Source: Neonectria sp. B-13
Lineage: Eukaryota > Ascomycota > Sordariomycetes > Hypocreales > Nectriaceae
Assembly (NCBI GenBank): GCA_002682825.1
Contig: NOKP01000001.1
Location: 1,390,464-1,454,463 of the forward strand
DNA: 64,000 bases
Direction: 5' to 3'
Shown here: positions 35,068-47,500 of the stretch, one piece after another
Numbering within the stretch: the stretch's first letter is position 1
Layout of the letters: each line of letters opens with the position of its first letter
Program-made: the position numbers and the translations under genes
The notes under the pieces: model-generated
Databases searched by the model: none
Told to the model about the DNA's origin: nothing
Seen by the model: only the letters and a program-made list of their open reading frames with translations

Positions 35068-38000
35068 GGTACAGAGCTCATCGATGCCATGCCGCTCCAT
35101 CTCCTGATAGACGGTGAGTACATACCTAGTCTACCCAGGCCGAATACCTCGTAGATATCCTGTGAGCTGCCACAAGGTTGGCGGCTTCTCATCCGTGGGC
35201 GCCCCAATTCGTTAAGGGGGTCGGGGGCTCAGGCTCAGGTGGTTCCCCGGGGGCGCCCGTTTCCAGTGGAGGGTGCCGCCACTTCAGCGCCTCCAGCGGC
35301 TCTCTCGTAGCCAACCAACCGCTGGAAACTTTACTTTCCAACTAGGATCGGCCCCCACCCGGAAGCTAGGTCCCCTCACCAGCCCCCCCCCCTCCACCGG
35401 ACACGAGCAACGCCGCTTTTTGAGCTGAGGTTGCTGAGCCGAGCTGTTTGTATTGAGCACAGGCCACCGATTCTTCTTTGCACAAATATATGCAAATGCG
35501 CCGTTTTCGCGCACCGTTTTAGACTGCAAGTCATATTCGAGACATCAAGTAGTTCGCTCATGGTTGAAGTATCTCATCGTTCCGTCAACATTGGGAAGTC
35601 ACCAGTTACCGTCGTGGCAGCATTAGACAACTAGGAGTGCGTCTTTAAGCGGGGGTGTCTTGAAATGGCTGTCCTAGAAAACAACATGCCCACATTCCCA
35701 ACGACCTCCTCTGCTACGTCGTTGACTAGTTGCACTCAGTCAACTGAGTTAGATTTAGCGAGGGGAGCTTGACACACTGGTCTCTGGACATGCTGTCTTT
35801 TCCGAGCATAATGAGGATTTGACAGCTTCTTGCAAGGTCATCCTAGGAAGAAACCGACGCTGTGGCGACTCTGGGTTCTGGCACGCACGAGAGGAGAGAC
35901 GTAGTAAGAGACATAGCTCGATACACTCAAATGAGCGAATCGACTGAATAGCCACAAGAATATATGTTGCTGTGTGCGTCTGCTCTGGATCGTATAAACA
36001 GGAATGTCTACGTGTCTAAAGGACTACTGGTGGTGTTGTTAGTATTGCCCTTCTCTCCAATGAACCGTGATAGAACCGCAGTCAATTTACGGTTAAGACT
36101 GTTTCTTGAACCAAGTGAGGGGCGAGTTGGGGTATTTCCCAGGTTTATCTCCCCTGATGTGCCAAACCTGTGGCAACCAAGCTTGACTCAGAGTTTCGGA
36201 ACTTGTCAGCAACGGCTCATACTCGAAGAAGTCTTAACTCTTACGGGGTTCAAGCCATTGGGTCAAGGGCAGGATTAATCGTGATGCTCTGGATGTTAAA
36301 AACATGTTCCATAAGTTTTGAGTTCTCAGCACCATTCTGTATTTGTTCATTTCGATGATAGTCGCCTCAACTGGTGTTGGATTAGTGGTAGATACTGCCG
36401 TCCGCACCGAAGCTTGGCCAAATTGAACATGAGCCCTCTTAGCAACATATCTGACTACCGATTAAATTTGACCAATTCCCCCATATCGAAATACTCAGTC
36501 AAAGTACTCATCGATGAGAAATGCAGCGGCGGTCGGTAGGTGGAGGTTTCGCACCTTGTCTGTCGTTGACCGAAGCGCCAGCCATTGTATCATAGTGGAT
36601 GACGAACGCAAGCAATTGAGTTAGAGGTGTCCTCAAAGAAGTTTTATTGACATGGCCCTCCTCAGACTCGCCATACTCAAACCATTGGGTGTTGTGCTTG
36701 GAGTGTTCAGGCTTGGAGTGTTCCCAAAGATGAAGGATTGAGACAACTCCAGCCATTTTGTACCAGACTTGCGATTGCCGCAGCCCAGGTTCCACGATTT
36801 GACAAATGGGAAATGTCATTCACAGCTATCTAAAGCAGGGGAAGGATATTGGCTCCAGGTGAGGTATACCTGGTTGATGGGTCGTTGGTCATTGTCCAAC
36901 TCTCACGGACATCTCACTCCGTTCTATGTCAGCACTCAACCCAACTTTAGCTGTGGGAAGTAAACTGGCCGTGCTACTGAATTGAAGTCTCTACGAAACC
37001 GTTACTGTCTATTAACACTCGCTTGCATCATGATCATCATGCGTGCCTGGGTGGACGGAGGCTTCAGTTCACTGATTGCCCCGAATTCCCCGATTGGGAG
37101 TCCCGGGTTCTTTTCTACAAGTTTCCAAGACTCCGATATATACTACAAAGACAGAGCTTACATGGATACCCGCCAAGTCCCATGTTATCACTGTTCGTGA
37201 ATGACCTCCGTTCTAGTTTAACAGTGAGGATTCACATAGGAGGTAACGGTGTATGCATCTCCGTTCCCATACCGGCAACTAGTCACCGTTTCAGGCTGAG
37301 GCGTATAAATATGGATAAATCTTGTAACGGTCGCGTGGATGGAGTGGATCTCCCAAAGTCTAAAGAGCTATCCTTAAGAGCAGCGCGGGAGCTAAGCCCG
37401 ATCTGTTAACGACCGGACCTAGCAAATGGCATCACCAACGCGCTCACCTCGCAACCTCAGGGTGCCGTTGCCCGAGCGAGGGAGAAGCGGGATGGATGAC
37501 GGCCAGTCGGGAGAGACGCGGGGATGTGTTCGACGGAATTAACACCCTAAAGTGGCTTGAACAGGGATCAACAGACAGCTGAGCCTGCCTTAGGTCACGG
37601 TTAGTAAGGGAGAGGAAGCAGTTGATGTGGGATGGTTCGCCTGGCCTTCCCGAAATCAGATGCACCAACAACATGATAATGACGATGATGGCGGTCATGT
37701 CATGTTCGATGATAAGCCCCGGGTGGGCTTACTTGCCTCCTGGCGAGATTCCCCATTTTCTAGCTCTCCTGCGCTGCTACACTGCATTTGCTCATCAAGT
37801 GCAAGCACCGATCGATTTGAGTTGCTCTATGGCCATTGATTCACCTAGCGGACTACTCTCGGTTTCCCCTGCATCGTCTAGCATTGACGCAGAGCCAACC
37901 GACTCAAGTATCTCACCGAGCGAACGAATCGACGCCATGTCTTTTCGAAACATGGCATGTCTCTTGCAGCTTTCACAACACTCGGCGCTTAATAAACCAT

Positions 38001-40157
38001 TCGTTCTCTTCTCATCACAACCAGAGTGCTGCAGTAGATTTCATCATCATATTCACTGCTCCAGTGCGTGCAAATTACTCTTCAAAAAAAAAATTGGGTT
38101 TGGTTATTCACTTGTGCCATGTTCAAACAGCCCCTGCGCTGCCGAACCTTCTTCCCGCCGACGTCTGGAGGCGCCCAAGACATGGTAATCTTACCTGTTG
38201 GGGGCGTAGAGACAGTCCAAATGACGAGCAGCTTTTCGCTGCAGAAATAAGTACCTTGCGCAGTTACCAGTGCCTGAATGGAAGCGACCTACTATCGAAT
38301 TGCCCTTTCGTTACGTGTTGCTTGTTCGTCGAATACACGCAAGGTAGGGACGCGTGATGCGCCAGACGACTCAACAATGAGCATCTCGGCGTCTCCCCGT
38401 GTCAGCCCGAGAAACCAAAAGTATCGTGGCCAACCTCCCTCAAGAATTCCTTGACGTTGTGGCTCCCGCTAAGGCGCCATGCTTTTTCAAATCAGGGCAC
38501 GGATAATGATGTTTCTCGATTCAGCAGATCCTAGCCGTGCTTATTGGCGAGGCGGAGAGTAGCGAGCCACCGGGATTCACTCGGTGAGATACGCATGCGC
38601 CATCTCGGGTCGTCGTTTCGTTATGCCGTATCTTGAACACAACCCATGGCGAGGGGCAACTCTACGCTGAGATGTCTGTCCGTTGCTTACCGAGCTCAAC
38701 CGCCTTTCAAGGCTCCCTTACTCCCTGCAGCCACAGCTGCGGAGAATTGAATCGCTTCTACCTAGCATGGCATCATCCAAGTACGTACCTTTGTCGTGAG
38801 CCAACAGTTTTCGCAATCTGTACCTGCATGTGGCTGTCAATGCAGCCATCGGTCGCCTGCTGGGCCACGGACCGCAGAACCAGCATACGCATGAAGAGGG
38901 CATTTCGGAATGGGGCGACCGGCAAACCACTTAGCTTCCACACTGACCACCGGTTGAGTTGCCCGGGAGAGCGCCTCTGCTCGATTGGCTGGTTGGTTGA
39001 TTGCTCCCCCATCATCACAGACCGTTCCTGGATAACGCATAAGACCCGGGGGAAGCAAGCTCTGACGGCCGGCTCAGTGACGTCTTTGCTGGTAGAGCTA
39101 CTGGTCTATCCGAAGGTGTTCGCAGAGTTGGCAGGCTAAATAGAACCAGTGGGAGGAGAATCCGGGGACATGGCCCGTCGCCAGGCCTCATTTCCGAAAA
39201 GACGGACGAACTCTTGGGTACTTTGTTTTGCCTCCACCGAAGCGGTAGTCTAGATGCTTGCCGTTTGGCCGTGCCCCTCTTGGATGCGAGAAAAGGGCCC
39301 GGTTCGCATCGACTTGCAACGGGCGTGGCCATCAGCCTGCCGAGGGCAAGATGTTGACATGTCTATCAATGCACGATGCCCGTGAGCATGTCAACCCGCC
39401 TCCTGGGAACACGCATTGATTGGCTGTCCCCAATTCTGTTAATAGACTGGCTGCCCTCTGCCAGTTGATGGTGTGCGAAGTGTGTGGTACAATAGCCGTT
39501 CCCGCGGCCGTACCTGAGCTAGCTCGCGAGCGACCGGGGGTTTAAGTGCTTGCATTTGAAAGAAGAAGGCTGTTAGTTCCCCCTCGGGCATCCCCTTGCA
39601 AACCACATGCCGATGCGCGGGAGGAGAGGGCAAGGTGATGCAAAGCGATTGGATCTGCAGGATAGTCGGTACTTTGGTATTGTATCCGATCAGCGACGAG
39701 TCAACTCATGCGACCTAGATGGCGTCGAGAATAGACTCGAACTCGACTTACTCTCTTGCGTACCTTGATTCGACAAATCGACCATCTTCAGAGACTCGGA
39801 GACAAATAGGCCATGTCAGTGAATGGATGCAACAATGTTCCATTCTCATCCCCTCTCTGCTCCTCCAATTAGCCGCCATCCACAGCCAACAACCATCGCG
39901 GATCACCCACCCATCCACCCACTTCACGAATACCCTCATCTAGCAGCCAACACCATTCCCATCCATCCCACGTCCGACATCCTGGCAAAAGCACACAGAA
40001 GCGAGCTGCCCCTCCAAGAAACGCAGCCCACCCCACTAATACAATACAACAACGCCCATGGGCTGTCCACCGCGCCGCATGAATCTGGGAAATTAACCTA
40101 ACCCTCCACACGCATCACATCTCGGCGGCATACACCCTCCCCCTCCCTCCCCCCTCC

Positions 40158-41046
40158 NNNNNNNNNNNNNNNNNNNNNNNNNNNNNNNNNNNNNNNNNNN
40201 NNNNNNNNNNNNNNNNNNNNNNNNNNNNNNNNNNNNNNNNNNNNNNNNNNNNNNNNNNNNNNNNNNNNNNNNNNNNNNNNNNNNNNNNNNNNNNNNNNNN
40301 NNNNNNNNNNNNNNNNNNNNNNNNNNNNNNNNNNNNNNNNNNNNNNNNNNNNNNNNNNNNNNNNNNNNNNNNNNNNNNNNNNNNNNNNNNNNNNNNNNNN
40401 NNNNNNNNNNNNNNNNNNNNNNNNNNNNNNNNNNNNNNNNNNNNNNNNNNNNNNNNNNNNNNNNNNNNNNNNNNNNNNNNNNNNNNNNNNNNNNNNNNNN
40501 NNNNNNNNNNNNNNNNNNNNNNNNNNNNNNNNNNNNNNNNNNNNNNNNNNNNNNNNNNNNNNNNNNNNNNNNNNNNNNNNNNNNNNNNNNNNNNNNNNNN
40601 NNNNNNNNNNNNNNNNNNNNNNNNNNNNNNNNNNNNNNNNNNNNNNNNNNNNNNNNNNNNNNNNNNNNNNNNNNNNNNNNNNNNNNNNNNNNNNNNNNNN
40701 NNNNNNNNNNNNNNNNNNNNNNNNNNNNNNNNNNNNNNNNNNNNNNNNNNNNNNNNNNNNNNNNNNNNNNNNNNNNNNNNNNNNNNNNNNNNNNNNNNNN
40801 NNNNNNNNNNNNNNNNNNNNNNNNNNNNNNNNNNNNNNNNNNNNNNNNNNNNNNNNNNNNNNNNNNNNNNNNNNNNNNNNNNNNNNNNNNNNNNNNNNNN
40901 NNNNNNNNNNNNNNNNNNNNNNNNNNNNNNNNNNNNNNNNNNNNNNNNNNNNNNNNNNNNNNNNNNNNNNNNNNNNNNNNNNNNNNNNNNNNNNNNNNNN
41001 NNNNNNNNNNNNNNNNNNNNNNNNNNNNNNNNNNNNNNNNNNNNNN
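40158..41046. other. Assembly gap (889 N)
   Basis: Run of undetermined bases flanked by C/T-rich sequence on the left (ccctccctccccccctcc). Any frame crossing it is meaningless. A low-complexity CT tract may have broken the assembly. Confidence 0.99.
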
Positions 41047-42170
41047 CCCTCCACTGTAGTCCGAATCAGTCCCCATTTTCTTCCCTGGACCTCTCCAATA
41101 CCCCGTGGAAGCTTCTGCTACCCCCACTGAAGGTCCCATACCAGGCTGCCTCTTTACCATCCCAGCCCCGTGGTACCACTTTAGCCCGCAGGATCGCCGA
41201 AAGGACCGGAAGAGGAGCACGACCAGGACCGGTGTTTCGATCGACGTGCCATTCGCGGGGGGACGGACCAATCGCGAAACAAACGTCCGCGACGATCCTC
41301 AACGGCAATTGCTTCATGAAGCAGGACAGGTTTCATGCAGTCGCTCCCCTTACGTACTCCGCAAAACGCAACGTAACCATCGTAAACCAGAACTTGTGTG
41401 CTTATTGTGTAGATTGCAAACTGTAGCTCGAGCAAACAAGTGAGGCAACAAAAAAACTGACGGTACTATTTTGATATCTCATCCCTTCTATCTAAATTTA
41501 GCTTGCCCTGCATTCGACTGGCCAGCAGTGTCGTCCATCTTGCTCGTTCAATCATCATCAAGCCCTTCTTCTGACGGGGGCGACTCAATGCCAGAGGCTG
41601 TCTATCTAAAAAACCAAAAACCAACTCCTGGGTATCCCTCAACAGAGTGAGCAGATGTAGTAAAAAGCCCATGTAGTGAAAGAGCCCAGGCCCTGGCTTG
41701 GCCTTGGACTCTCCAAATTGCTCCAAGCCAAGCCCAATGATCCATCTCCAGGTATTCCCATCCTCCAGCATAATAATTTTCCATCCAAGCATCCAGCCAT
41801 TGAAATTCGATTTCACGGGAAATCCTCCCATGAGCGGCTGGTGCCTGGCTCTTTTCTTTTTCTTTTTCGATCCACAAATAGCCCAAACAAAATAAGAAAG
41901 CGTATGTGCAATATCGGGTGAACAAATTGTAAAAGTAAAACAATGAAACAAAAGAACATTGAGATACCATCAAGGGTCGAGGAAATATGCTCGCCCAGTG
42001 ATGATACCCTGGTATCAAGCGTCCGTCTTTGTCCCAACTTTCATAACATAGCGAGTGACGAGGCCATTGCGGCCGGGGATATACTTTCGTAAAAATAACA
42101 ATCAAACGAGTGACGAGGAGAGATCTAGAGGTATAAAGGACAGATAAAGAAATTCGGAAGGCGTGTGTGA
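41047..42170. other. Intergenic; 3' flank of the Rua1-type gene
   Basis: No coding motif seen. The segment next to 42170 is AT-rich and probably holds the 3' UTR of the minus-strand regulator gene. Confidence 0.5.
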
Positions 42171-44105
42171 TTAAATCATGTTCGGAAAGGGTTCGGTGGC
42201 GGTCATGAGCGTCGTGGGCGTCGACCCAAGCATGCCCATCTGAGGAGGCGGCACTGCTGCCATCATCTGCTGCGGGTGCGGGTGCGAAGTCATCTGTGAC
42301 ATGGAGACCGGTGTCGGCGTGACAGCTTCAGCCAGAGACGACGAGGCCATCTGCGGAGTAAGCGGTGGAGCGTCGTTCTTTGGCTTGGCCATGGCTGCTG
42401 CAGTCGCCATGGCTCTTGTGTTGCTGCTCTCACGGCGCCGCTTAGGCGTGTCCTTGATCTTGAGGTGAGTGTGACACTGTTCTCTGGTTAGTTTATGTTG
42501 CAATATCCGTAGTCGATCACTCGAGTCTCTTACCTTGTAGGCGTGTCTGAACCAGGTTGTTCCCTTCTTCTTGCTGCTGACTAGCGCAATCCATTCGTTG
42601 CAGCTGCCGCACAGTCCCTCCCACACGTCGGGGTTGCCGTCCATGCGTCGCTTTTGCTGGGGTTCCTGGAAAGAGCTTCCAGTTGCGGCGCTGATTCCGT
42701 GGGTAAACGACTTGTCGTACCAGAAGGCCGAGTTCTTCAGAACGAGCCACCTTCCAGGCTTGCAAATTCCGCACCAGCCCTCGCGCTTGTTGCCGTGTCC
42801 GCGGACCCATCTAGGAGTGTACAGGTCTCCCTCGAATCGCAGCTCCTGCTCGCGGGGCATCAAGTCTGGATCTGAAGGGTTCATGTCCTCGGGAGGTGGT
42901 GGGATCTGCTCCTCTTGAAGAGCGGCGTACAAGTCCGGCGGGTCAGACAGGTCCGTGTAGTGGCCGTGAAGCGAATGAGGATCACCGTTGCTCTGGAGCA
43001 TTCTGAAGAGGCCGTGGGAGAGAAGCGGTGGCGGGGCCTCAAAGTGGTTTGCGTCGGGGTGCCAGGCCTGGGAGGGAAGCTGCGAAGGCAGTTGCGAAGG
43101 CAGGAGCATGCTGCTTCTCTGGAAGACGGGTGTGCTGGTGACCATGAAAGGGGCTTGCTGCACTGCTTGGAGGTTGCCATAGTTCAAGGGCAGAGGGTTA
43201 GCGCCAGGGGTGGGCGAAGAGTGTCCAGAGCAGAGTTGCTGGTGCGTGTTGAAGATTTCGGGGTTGGCATGGTAGACGAATGGCGAGGGCTTTCGGCTCA
43301 TGGTTCCATAGGTTCCAGTGGACCATCGCTTGATTCTGGGACCCTCAACGCTGTAGGGCGCAGCTCGTCCAGGGCGAGGCGATGGGGATGCTCCGCGACC
43401 GCGGCTTTGGGTCCTGACGAGGTCGGTTCGCGTCTGCTGGGCGGCAATGCGGGGCGATGCGACAGGCGAGAGCTGAGTGGACGACATCAAGGAGTTGCGG
43501 TTGGAGGGTGGCGGGTAGTCGGAGCTGAATGACTGCGCCTCGGAGAGAGCAGTAGAGAAATCATCATAGGAGGGCATGTCGGACAGAGCACCGGAGGTGG
43601 ACATGGAGAAGGAAGAACCAGACATTCGGCGAGGCTTCGCATTGCCATCGAGGGCCATCAGCTCCTCGTCGGCAACTTGGTCCTGGTATCTCAAGTCAAG
43701 AACGGGAATGGCCTCGTCAGTGGTGAAGGCCTGGCCGATTCCCATGCTCATGTCGTGGTCAAGGCCATGGAGATCGAAGTGATCCTCACATGGCTTATCC
43801 ATCCACGAGGCTAAATCATTGTTAGCCATGAATGGCGCCTCTGTGTGGGGCTGCTCACCGTTTTCCATCGACATAGGAGGGCCGAAGTCCTGGTGCATCG
43901 ACATGGGGCGCGACATGGTGTCACTGGGCGTCTGCTGGAACGAGATCGAGGAGGCATCCCATGATGGCATCGAGTACTCTTCGGGGGTAATGAACGTGAA
44001 CCCGGCATGGATAGTGGCGGGTCGAGGTCGGGTCTGGGTGGTGGGCGTAGACCACATCACCTCTGAGGACATGGCCTCAGAGTCAGGAAACTCGCTCCCG
44101 TTCAT
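42171..44105 (-). CDS. Rua1-type transcription regulator (C-terminal Cys/His zinc domain)
   Basis: Putative nuclear transcription factor of 625 aa after splicing. The C-terminal domain, about residues 415-545, matches the Rua1 C-terminal family (first described in the Ustilago maydis regulator of ustilagic-acid synthesis). Landmarks are YTPRWVRGHGNKREGWCGIC, KPGRWLVLKNSAFWYDKSFT, GLCGSCNEWI, TTWFRHAYK and CHTHLKIKDTPKRRRES, giving zinc-ligand candidates C445, C448, C499, C502, H521 and C525 to H528, then a basic nuclear-localisation-like stretch. The first 400 residues are Ser/Pro/Met-rich and disordered. One intron at 42477-42533 (57 bp, gtaaga..gaacag) lies between H521 and C525. It contains no stop and is a multiple of three, so an unspliced reading is also open. 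The ATG at 44105 is the first in-frame ATG; the frame stays open upstream without one. The target genes are unknown. Confidence 0.86.
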   Translation of the reverse strand: MNGSEFPDSEAMSSEVMWSTPTTQTRPRPATIHAGFTFITPEEYSMPSWDASSISFQQTPSDTMSRPMSMHQDFGPPMSMENGEQPHTEAPFMANNDLASWMDKPCEDHFDLHGLDHDMSMGIGQAFTTDEAIPVLDLRYQDQVADEELMALDGNAKPRRMSGSSFSMSTSGALSDMPSYDDFSTALSEAQSFSSDYPPPSNRNSLMSSTQLSPVASPRIAAQQTRTDLVRTQSRGRGASPSPRPGRAAPYSVEGPRIKRWSTGTYGTMSRKPSPFVYHANPEIFNTHQQLCSGHSSPTPGANPLPLNYGNLQAVQQAPFMVTSTPVFQRSSMLLPSQLPSQLPSQAWHPDANHFEAPPPLLSHGLFRMLQSNGDPHSLHGHYTDLSDPPDLYAALQEEQIPPPPEDMNPSDPDLMPREQELRFEGDLYTPRWVRGHGNKREGWCGICKPGRWLVLKNSAFWYDKSFTHGISAATGSSFQEPQQKRRMDGNPDVWEGLCGSCNEWIALVSSKKKGTTWFRHAYKVRDSSDRLRILQHKLTREQCHTHLKIKDTPKRRRESSNTRAMATAAAMAKPKNDAPPLTPQMASSSLAEAVTPTPVSMSQMTSHPHPQQMMAAVPPPQMGMLGSTPTTLMTATEPFPNMI

Positions 44106-44251
44106 GGCGACGGTGGACCTAGGTAAATCTGGGAACTGGCAGTTGGGGCTGCTGAGGATGAAGGAAGGTGCGTATGCTTGTTGCTGTTGATGGTGGTGGT
44201 GTTGGTGTTGGTGTTGGTGTTGCTGGTGTTGCTGGCTGTGATCATGTCCAT
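44102..44251 (-). promoter_or_regulatory. Upstream ORF overlapping the start codon of the Rua1-type gene
   Basis: A 49-codon frame starting ATGGACATGATC and rich in Asn/Thr ends in a TGA that overlaps the main ATG as ATGA. In the phase of the main gene the same DNA reads as Gln/His runs. If the leader is transcribed, main-ORF translation would depend on leaky scanning or on reinitiation after termination. Confidence 0.5.
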
Positions 44252-44294
44252 GTAAGTTGGGGTGGATGTTGTCAGAGGATGAAAGAGTGATGGC

Positions 44295-44525
44295 CTACAA
44301 CTGTGTGTGTCCAGAGTCCATAACTCAGAAGTGAAAGGGAAGGGCGAGAGGTGGTTTAATCTCTTATTATTGGGAGAGTAGATCTAAGCAGGGCCAGGCG
44401 CGTGTCAGCATGATTCTGTGTCGAGGGAGGGAACGTCCGGGTGTAGAAGCTAGGGCGGAAGATGCTACCAGGTCCACCCATCGTATCTGGATCTTCGGGA
44501 GTGCCGCGGGCCATCTTAGACTTAC
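44295..44525 (-). other. Candidate 5'-leader intron of the Rua1-type gene
   Basis: A strong donor (GACCAG|gtaagt, exon side at 44526) pairs with an acceptor (gttgtag) at 44295, 231 bp long. Splicing would join the leader to the uORF-bearing exon. Supported by consensus only. Confidence 0.4.
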
Positions 44526-47500
44526 CTGGTCAACTAAGGCCGCAATGGCCAACTCGGATGGGGGGATAATTTCCGGAAAGCCAGCATGTGCTGTGAAGGT
44601 AAGGAATGCGTTGGTTTTCTTCGGGGCAAGGCTGGCCGGGGTATAGAGTAGTTGCTAAGAAGAAGCAATGCTGGAGCTGAGAGAGCGGTGGGGTGTGAGG
44701 ACGAGGATCCGGCGGTATCAAAGCGTAGGAAATGAGGGCGAGGAGTTGGTCTGTGGGAACTCGTGGAGAGTGAAGTGCTGGCAGGCAGAGTAACCGGGAC
44801 GGGTCTCGGAGGGTGGGAGGACGGATGAGAGCCAGCTCGCGAGGATATTATAGATCGAGGCGGTATGTAGCAGAGCCGAAGATTGGGCAAAGGAGTGACT
44901 ATCAATCGGAAGAACAAGCAATGAGGGTGTGCTGGTGAAGTGGCGCGAAAGCAGAAGCAAGAGAGGCAGATGGAGGGGCGGAGCCGGAACCTAGAGGTAT
45001 AAAAGAAGACGTGTATCGAGAGCAAGAGGCATCATCCATGTGGAGGAGCCAAGGCTCCGCAACACAGGGACAGCACCAGGGGAAAGGTTTGGGAGGGCGG
45101 GAGGGGCTGGGCCGAATGCTCAGACGCAGACCGATCTGTGAACTAGGTAGAGGAGTCGCAGGTCTAGGATACAATGGGTCACCAGTTGCGAGTGTGAGTG
45201 TTCGTGGGCATGGAAGTTGGGATGCCGATGGGGCCCTGGACTCTGGAGCAGGGGAGCCGACGACAAGGACTGGGGTCAGACGAACCCCGGGACCAGGGAC
45301 AAGGTAACGGAGCGACGGGGCAACAGGGCTGGACGGCAGAACTGAAGATGGTTGCACTGTCGCACATGCTGCGAAGTAAGTATGGTAGACAGTAGACTTT
45401 GGTTCTGGTGGAGCGAGGGCCTCTTGATGCTCTCGGCGAGCAGTGGAGAAGCCGGCGGCCTTGCCGGGCGTCATCGAAGCCGTGTAAGAGTCGACGAGAA
45501 CCGACGAAGGGGGGAAGCTGAAAGAGGGGCTGGCGGACAGAGGAAATTAGAGTACACAATGCCTGAGATCCCAGACGAACCTCAAGGCGGCGCAGGCGAC
45601 ACACGCTCGCACTCCTACTCTCACACGCTCACACGCGCACCACAGACTCAAGCAAGAGTGGGAGTGAGGACATCGCCAAGGGGTTCGATCGGACCAGTGC
45701 ACCGCCCACTCCGGACTGCACGACAGACTCGTTGGAGGAGGTGGCTTGTCTCAGCCGGCGCTGAAGAAACGGCGAGGTGGTGTGGGCGGGCGGGCGAGTG
45801 AGTCGACGACGACCGAACATGGGCGTGTCGACTCAAACCGAGCCACGTTAGGCTCGTCTGGGGTTGACAAAACCTCCGACCAGAGCGGAGTCGTCGATGG
45901 AGCCACGCCCGTCCCCGTGGCGCCAGAACCTCACGCCCTCCCAAATCACCACAGCAGCTTGACGCCTCAGCTCGACGCCTCATCTTTTCCCCTAGCAGGA
46001 CCCCTTCTCCGAGGCGCGATTTCACGCCCCCTTCCCATAAGACTTAGCACCATGACCCAGGCACGGGCGATGGGCGACCAGGGGTGGAACAGAGCATGTT
46101 GCTATTTTCACAACACTCGAAACCGCTAAAAGTCGGGACGCCGAAGTCAACTCTCGCTCCCCTCCCGAAGAGCCCAATCATGCTCAGCCATGACAGGTAG
46201 ACTGCTCCGTTCAGGAATCCAGGAACCTCGAGGCCGGGGGTCCAAGAAAACTCCCGGGCCAGGCGCTGTTTTGGGATCGCGTCGGGAGAGAAGCGCAGGC
46301 CAAGGGTCCGTCCTGGCGTGGAAGGAGTGGAATATGGGCTTCAGAATCCCAATTCTGCCGTCAACGGTCGGATCCCCCGCACCAGGGGCCGGTTGGGGGT
46401 GGTGGGATGGACAGATCCGTGCCTGGGAACTGGGAAAACGCTCCTCCCAGCGGCAACCAGCGGCAGCGGCAAAGCAGCAGTAAGACTCATCACACGCGAT
46501 TTCATCACAATTTTGGCGGCAACCGGCGACCGGCGGAAGATGACGATATGTTGACTGGGAAAGACGGCTTTCTCGGGCGTACGCAGACCCGCCTGCTTCA
46601 GGTTTGCCTCTTGTGCGCCGCGGCGAGGAAGAAGCAACGCCAGTTGTCATCGCAGCGCAGCACAGCGCAGCGCAGCACAGCGGGCGGAGGCAACTTGGTT
46701 CGGGTTGACTCAACTCGACTCGCTTCGACTCAATTCGATTTAACGGAAGCCTAAGATGAGAGGGTCTGGATTGGACGGTGACGGTGGTAGTGAATGTGGG
46801 TGTAGCTCTGGACGTATGAACGTGTGGACGTATGGCTGGCCCCAGCAGCAAGAGACACATCACCGACACGTCGCCCACCGTCGTGATAACTGAGGCTAGT
46901 TCCAAGAAACGAAACACTCGACACGCCAGCTGAGCCAGCCACTGATAGCTGGTCGCGGTGAGTGACGCCCAAGATGGAGGGTATAGTCGAAAAGACGGAA
47001 CGTGGTATAGGACGGCTTAGTTGGCTGCGATGAGCTGTCGTCGGTCGTCGCCTGACCCCTCACGCCTCACGCTGGATGCTGGACGCTGGAAGCTTGCTGT
47101 CGGGCCCGACGCTTGTCGCCTGCCAGCAAACGCTTGTAGCCCGTCCTGAGGGCGAAGAGCGCGGTCAGTGGTGAGAGCGGTGCCTTCGGTTTGGCGGGAT
47201 GAGAGTGTTTGAGGTCGCCTTGGAGCTGGCTGCGCGACGCGTCGTGGTTGGCCACGCGCTTACCTCAGCGGGGCTGCAGGGGCTCGCAGGGGGCGGCGCG
47301 GGAAGCCAGCGGAGCCTCCAGCACACTTCAGGCCTCTTTGGGCCTAGAAGAGGGCCCGAACCCTCTGCGATTGGCGGGAGGCCAGGTTTCAGAGCTGCGC
47401 TACAGGGGTAGCTACAGGGGCTTTGCCAGGAACGGGTGTCTCAAGATCTGTTACAGGCCCAGGGTCCCATCCCCGGGACTGAAGCCCACCGACATCCACA

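Larger units (their letters stand above)
33627..40157. other. Gene-poor stretch with microsatellites
   Basis: 33.6-34.5 kb is the upstream region of the PHD gene (purine-rich on the plus strand). From about 35.6 to 39.7 kb composition is more AT-rich with scattered frames under 190 codons that start at non-ATG codons or lack motifs. I see no supported gene or RNA. Confidence 0.45.

Noticed and set aside
37622..38188. 188-codon plus-strand frame in gene-poor DNA
   Set aside because: No domain, no leader or intron signals, mixed hydrophobicity without signal peptide; cannot be told from chance.
38633..39139. 168-codon plus-strand frame
   Set aside because: Opens at a TTG rather than ATG and has no recognisable motif.
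40093..41271. Long minus-strand frames across 40.1-41.3 kb
   Set aside because: They run through the block of N and are artefacts of the gap.
46147..46917. 256-codon minus-strand frame
   Set aside because: Low-complexity GC-rich DNA with CAG/CAC-type repeats, no motif, no splice context; likely chance.
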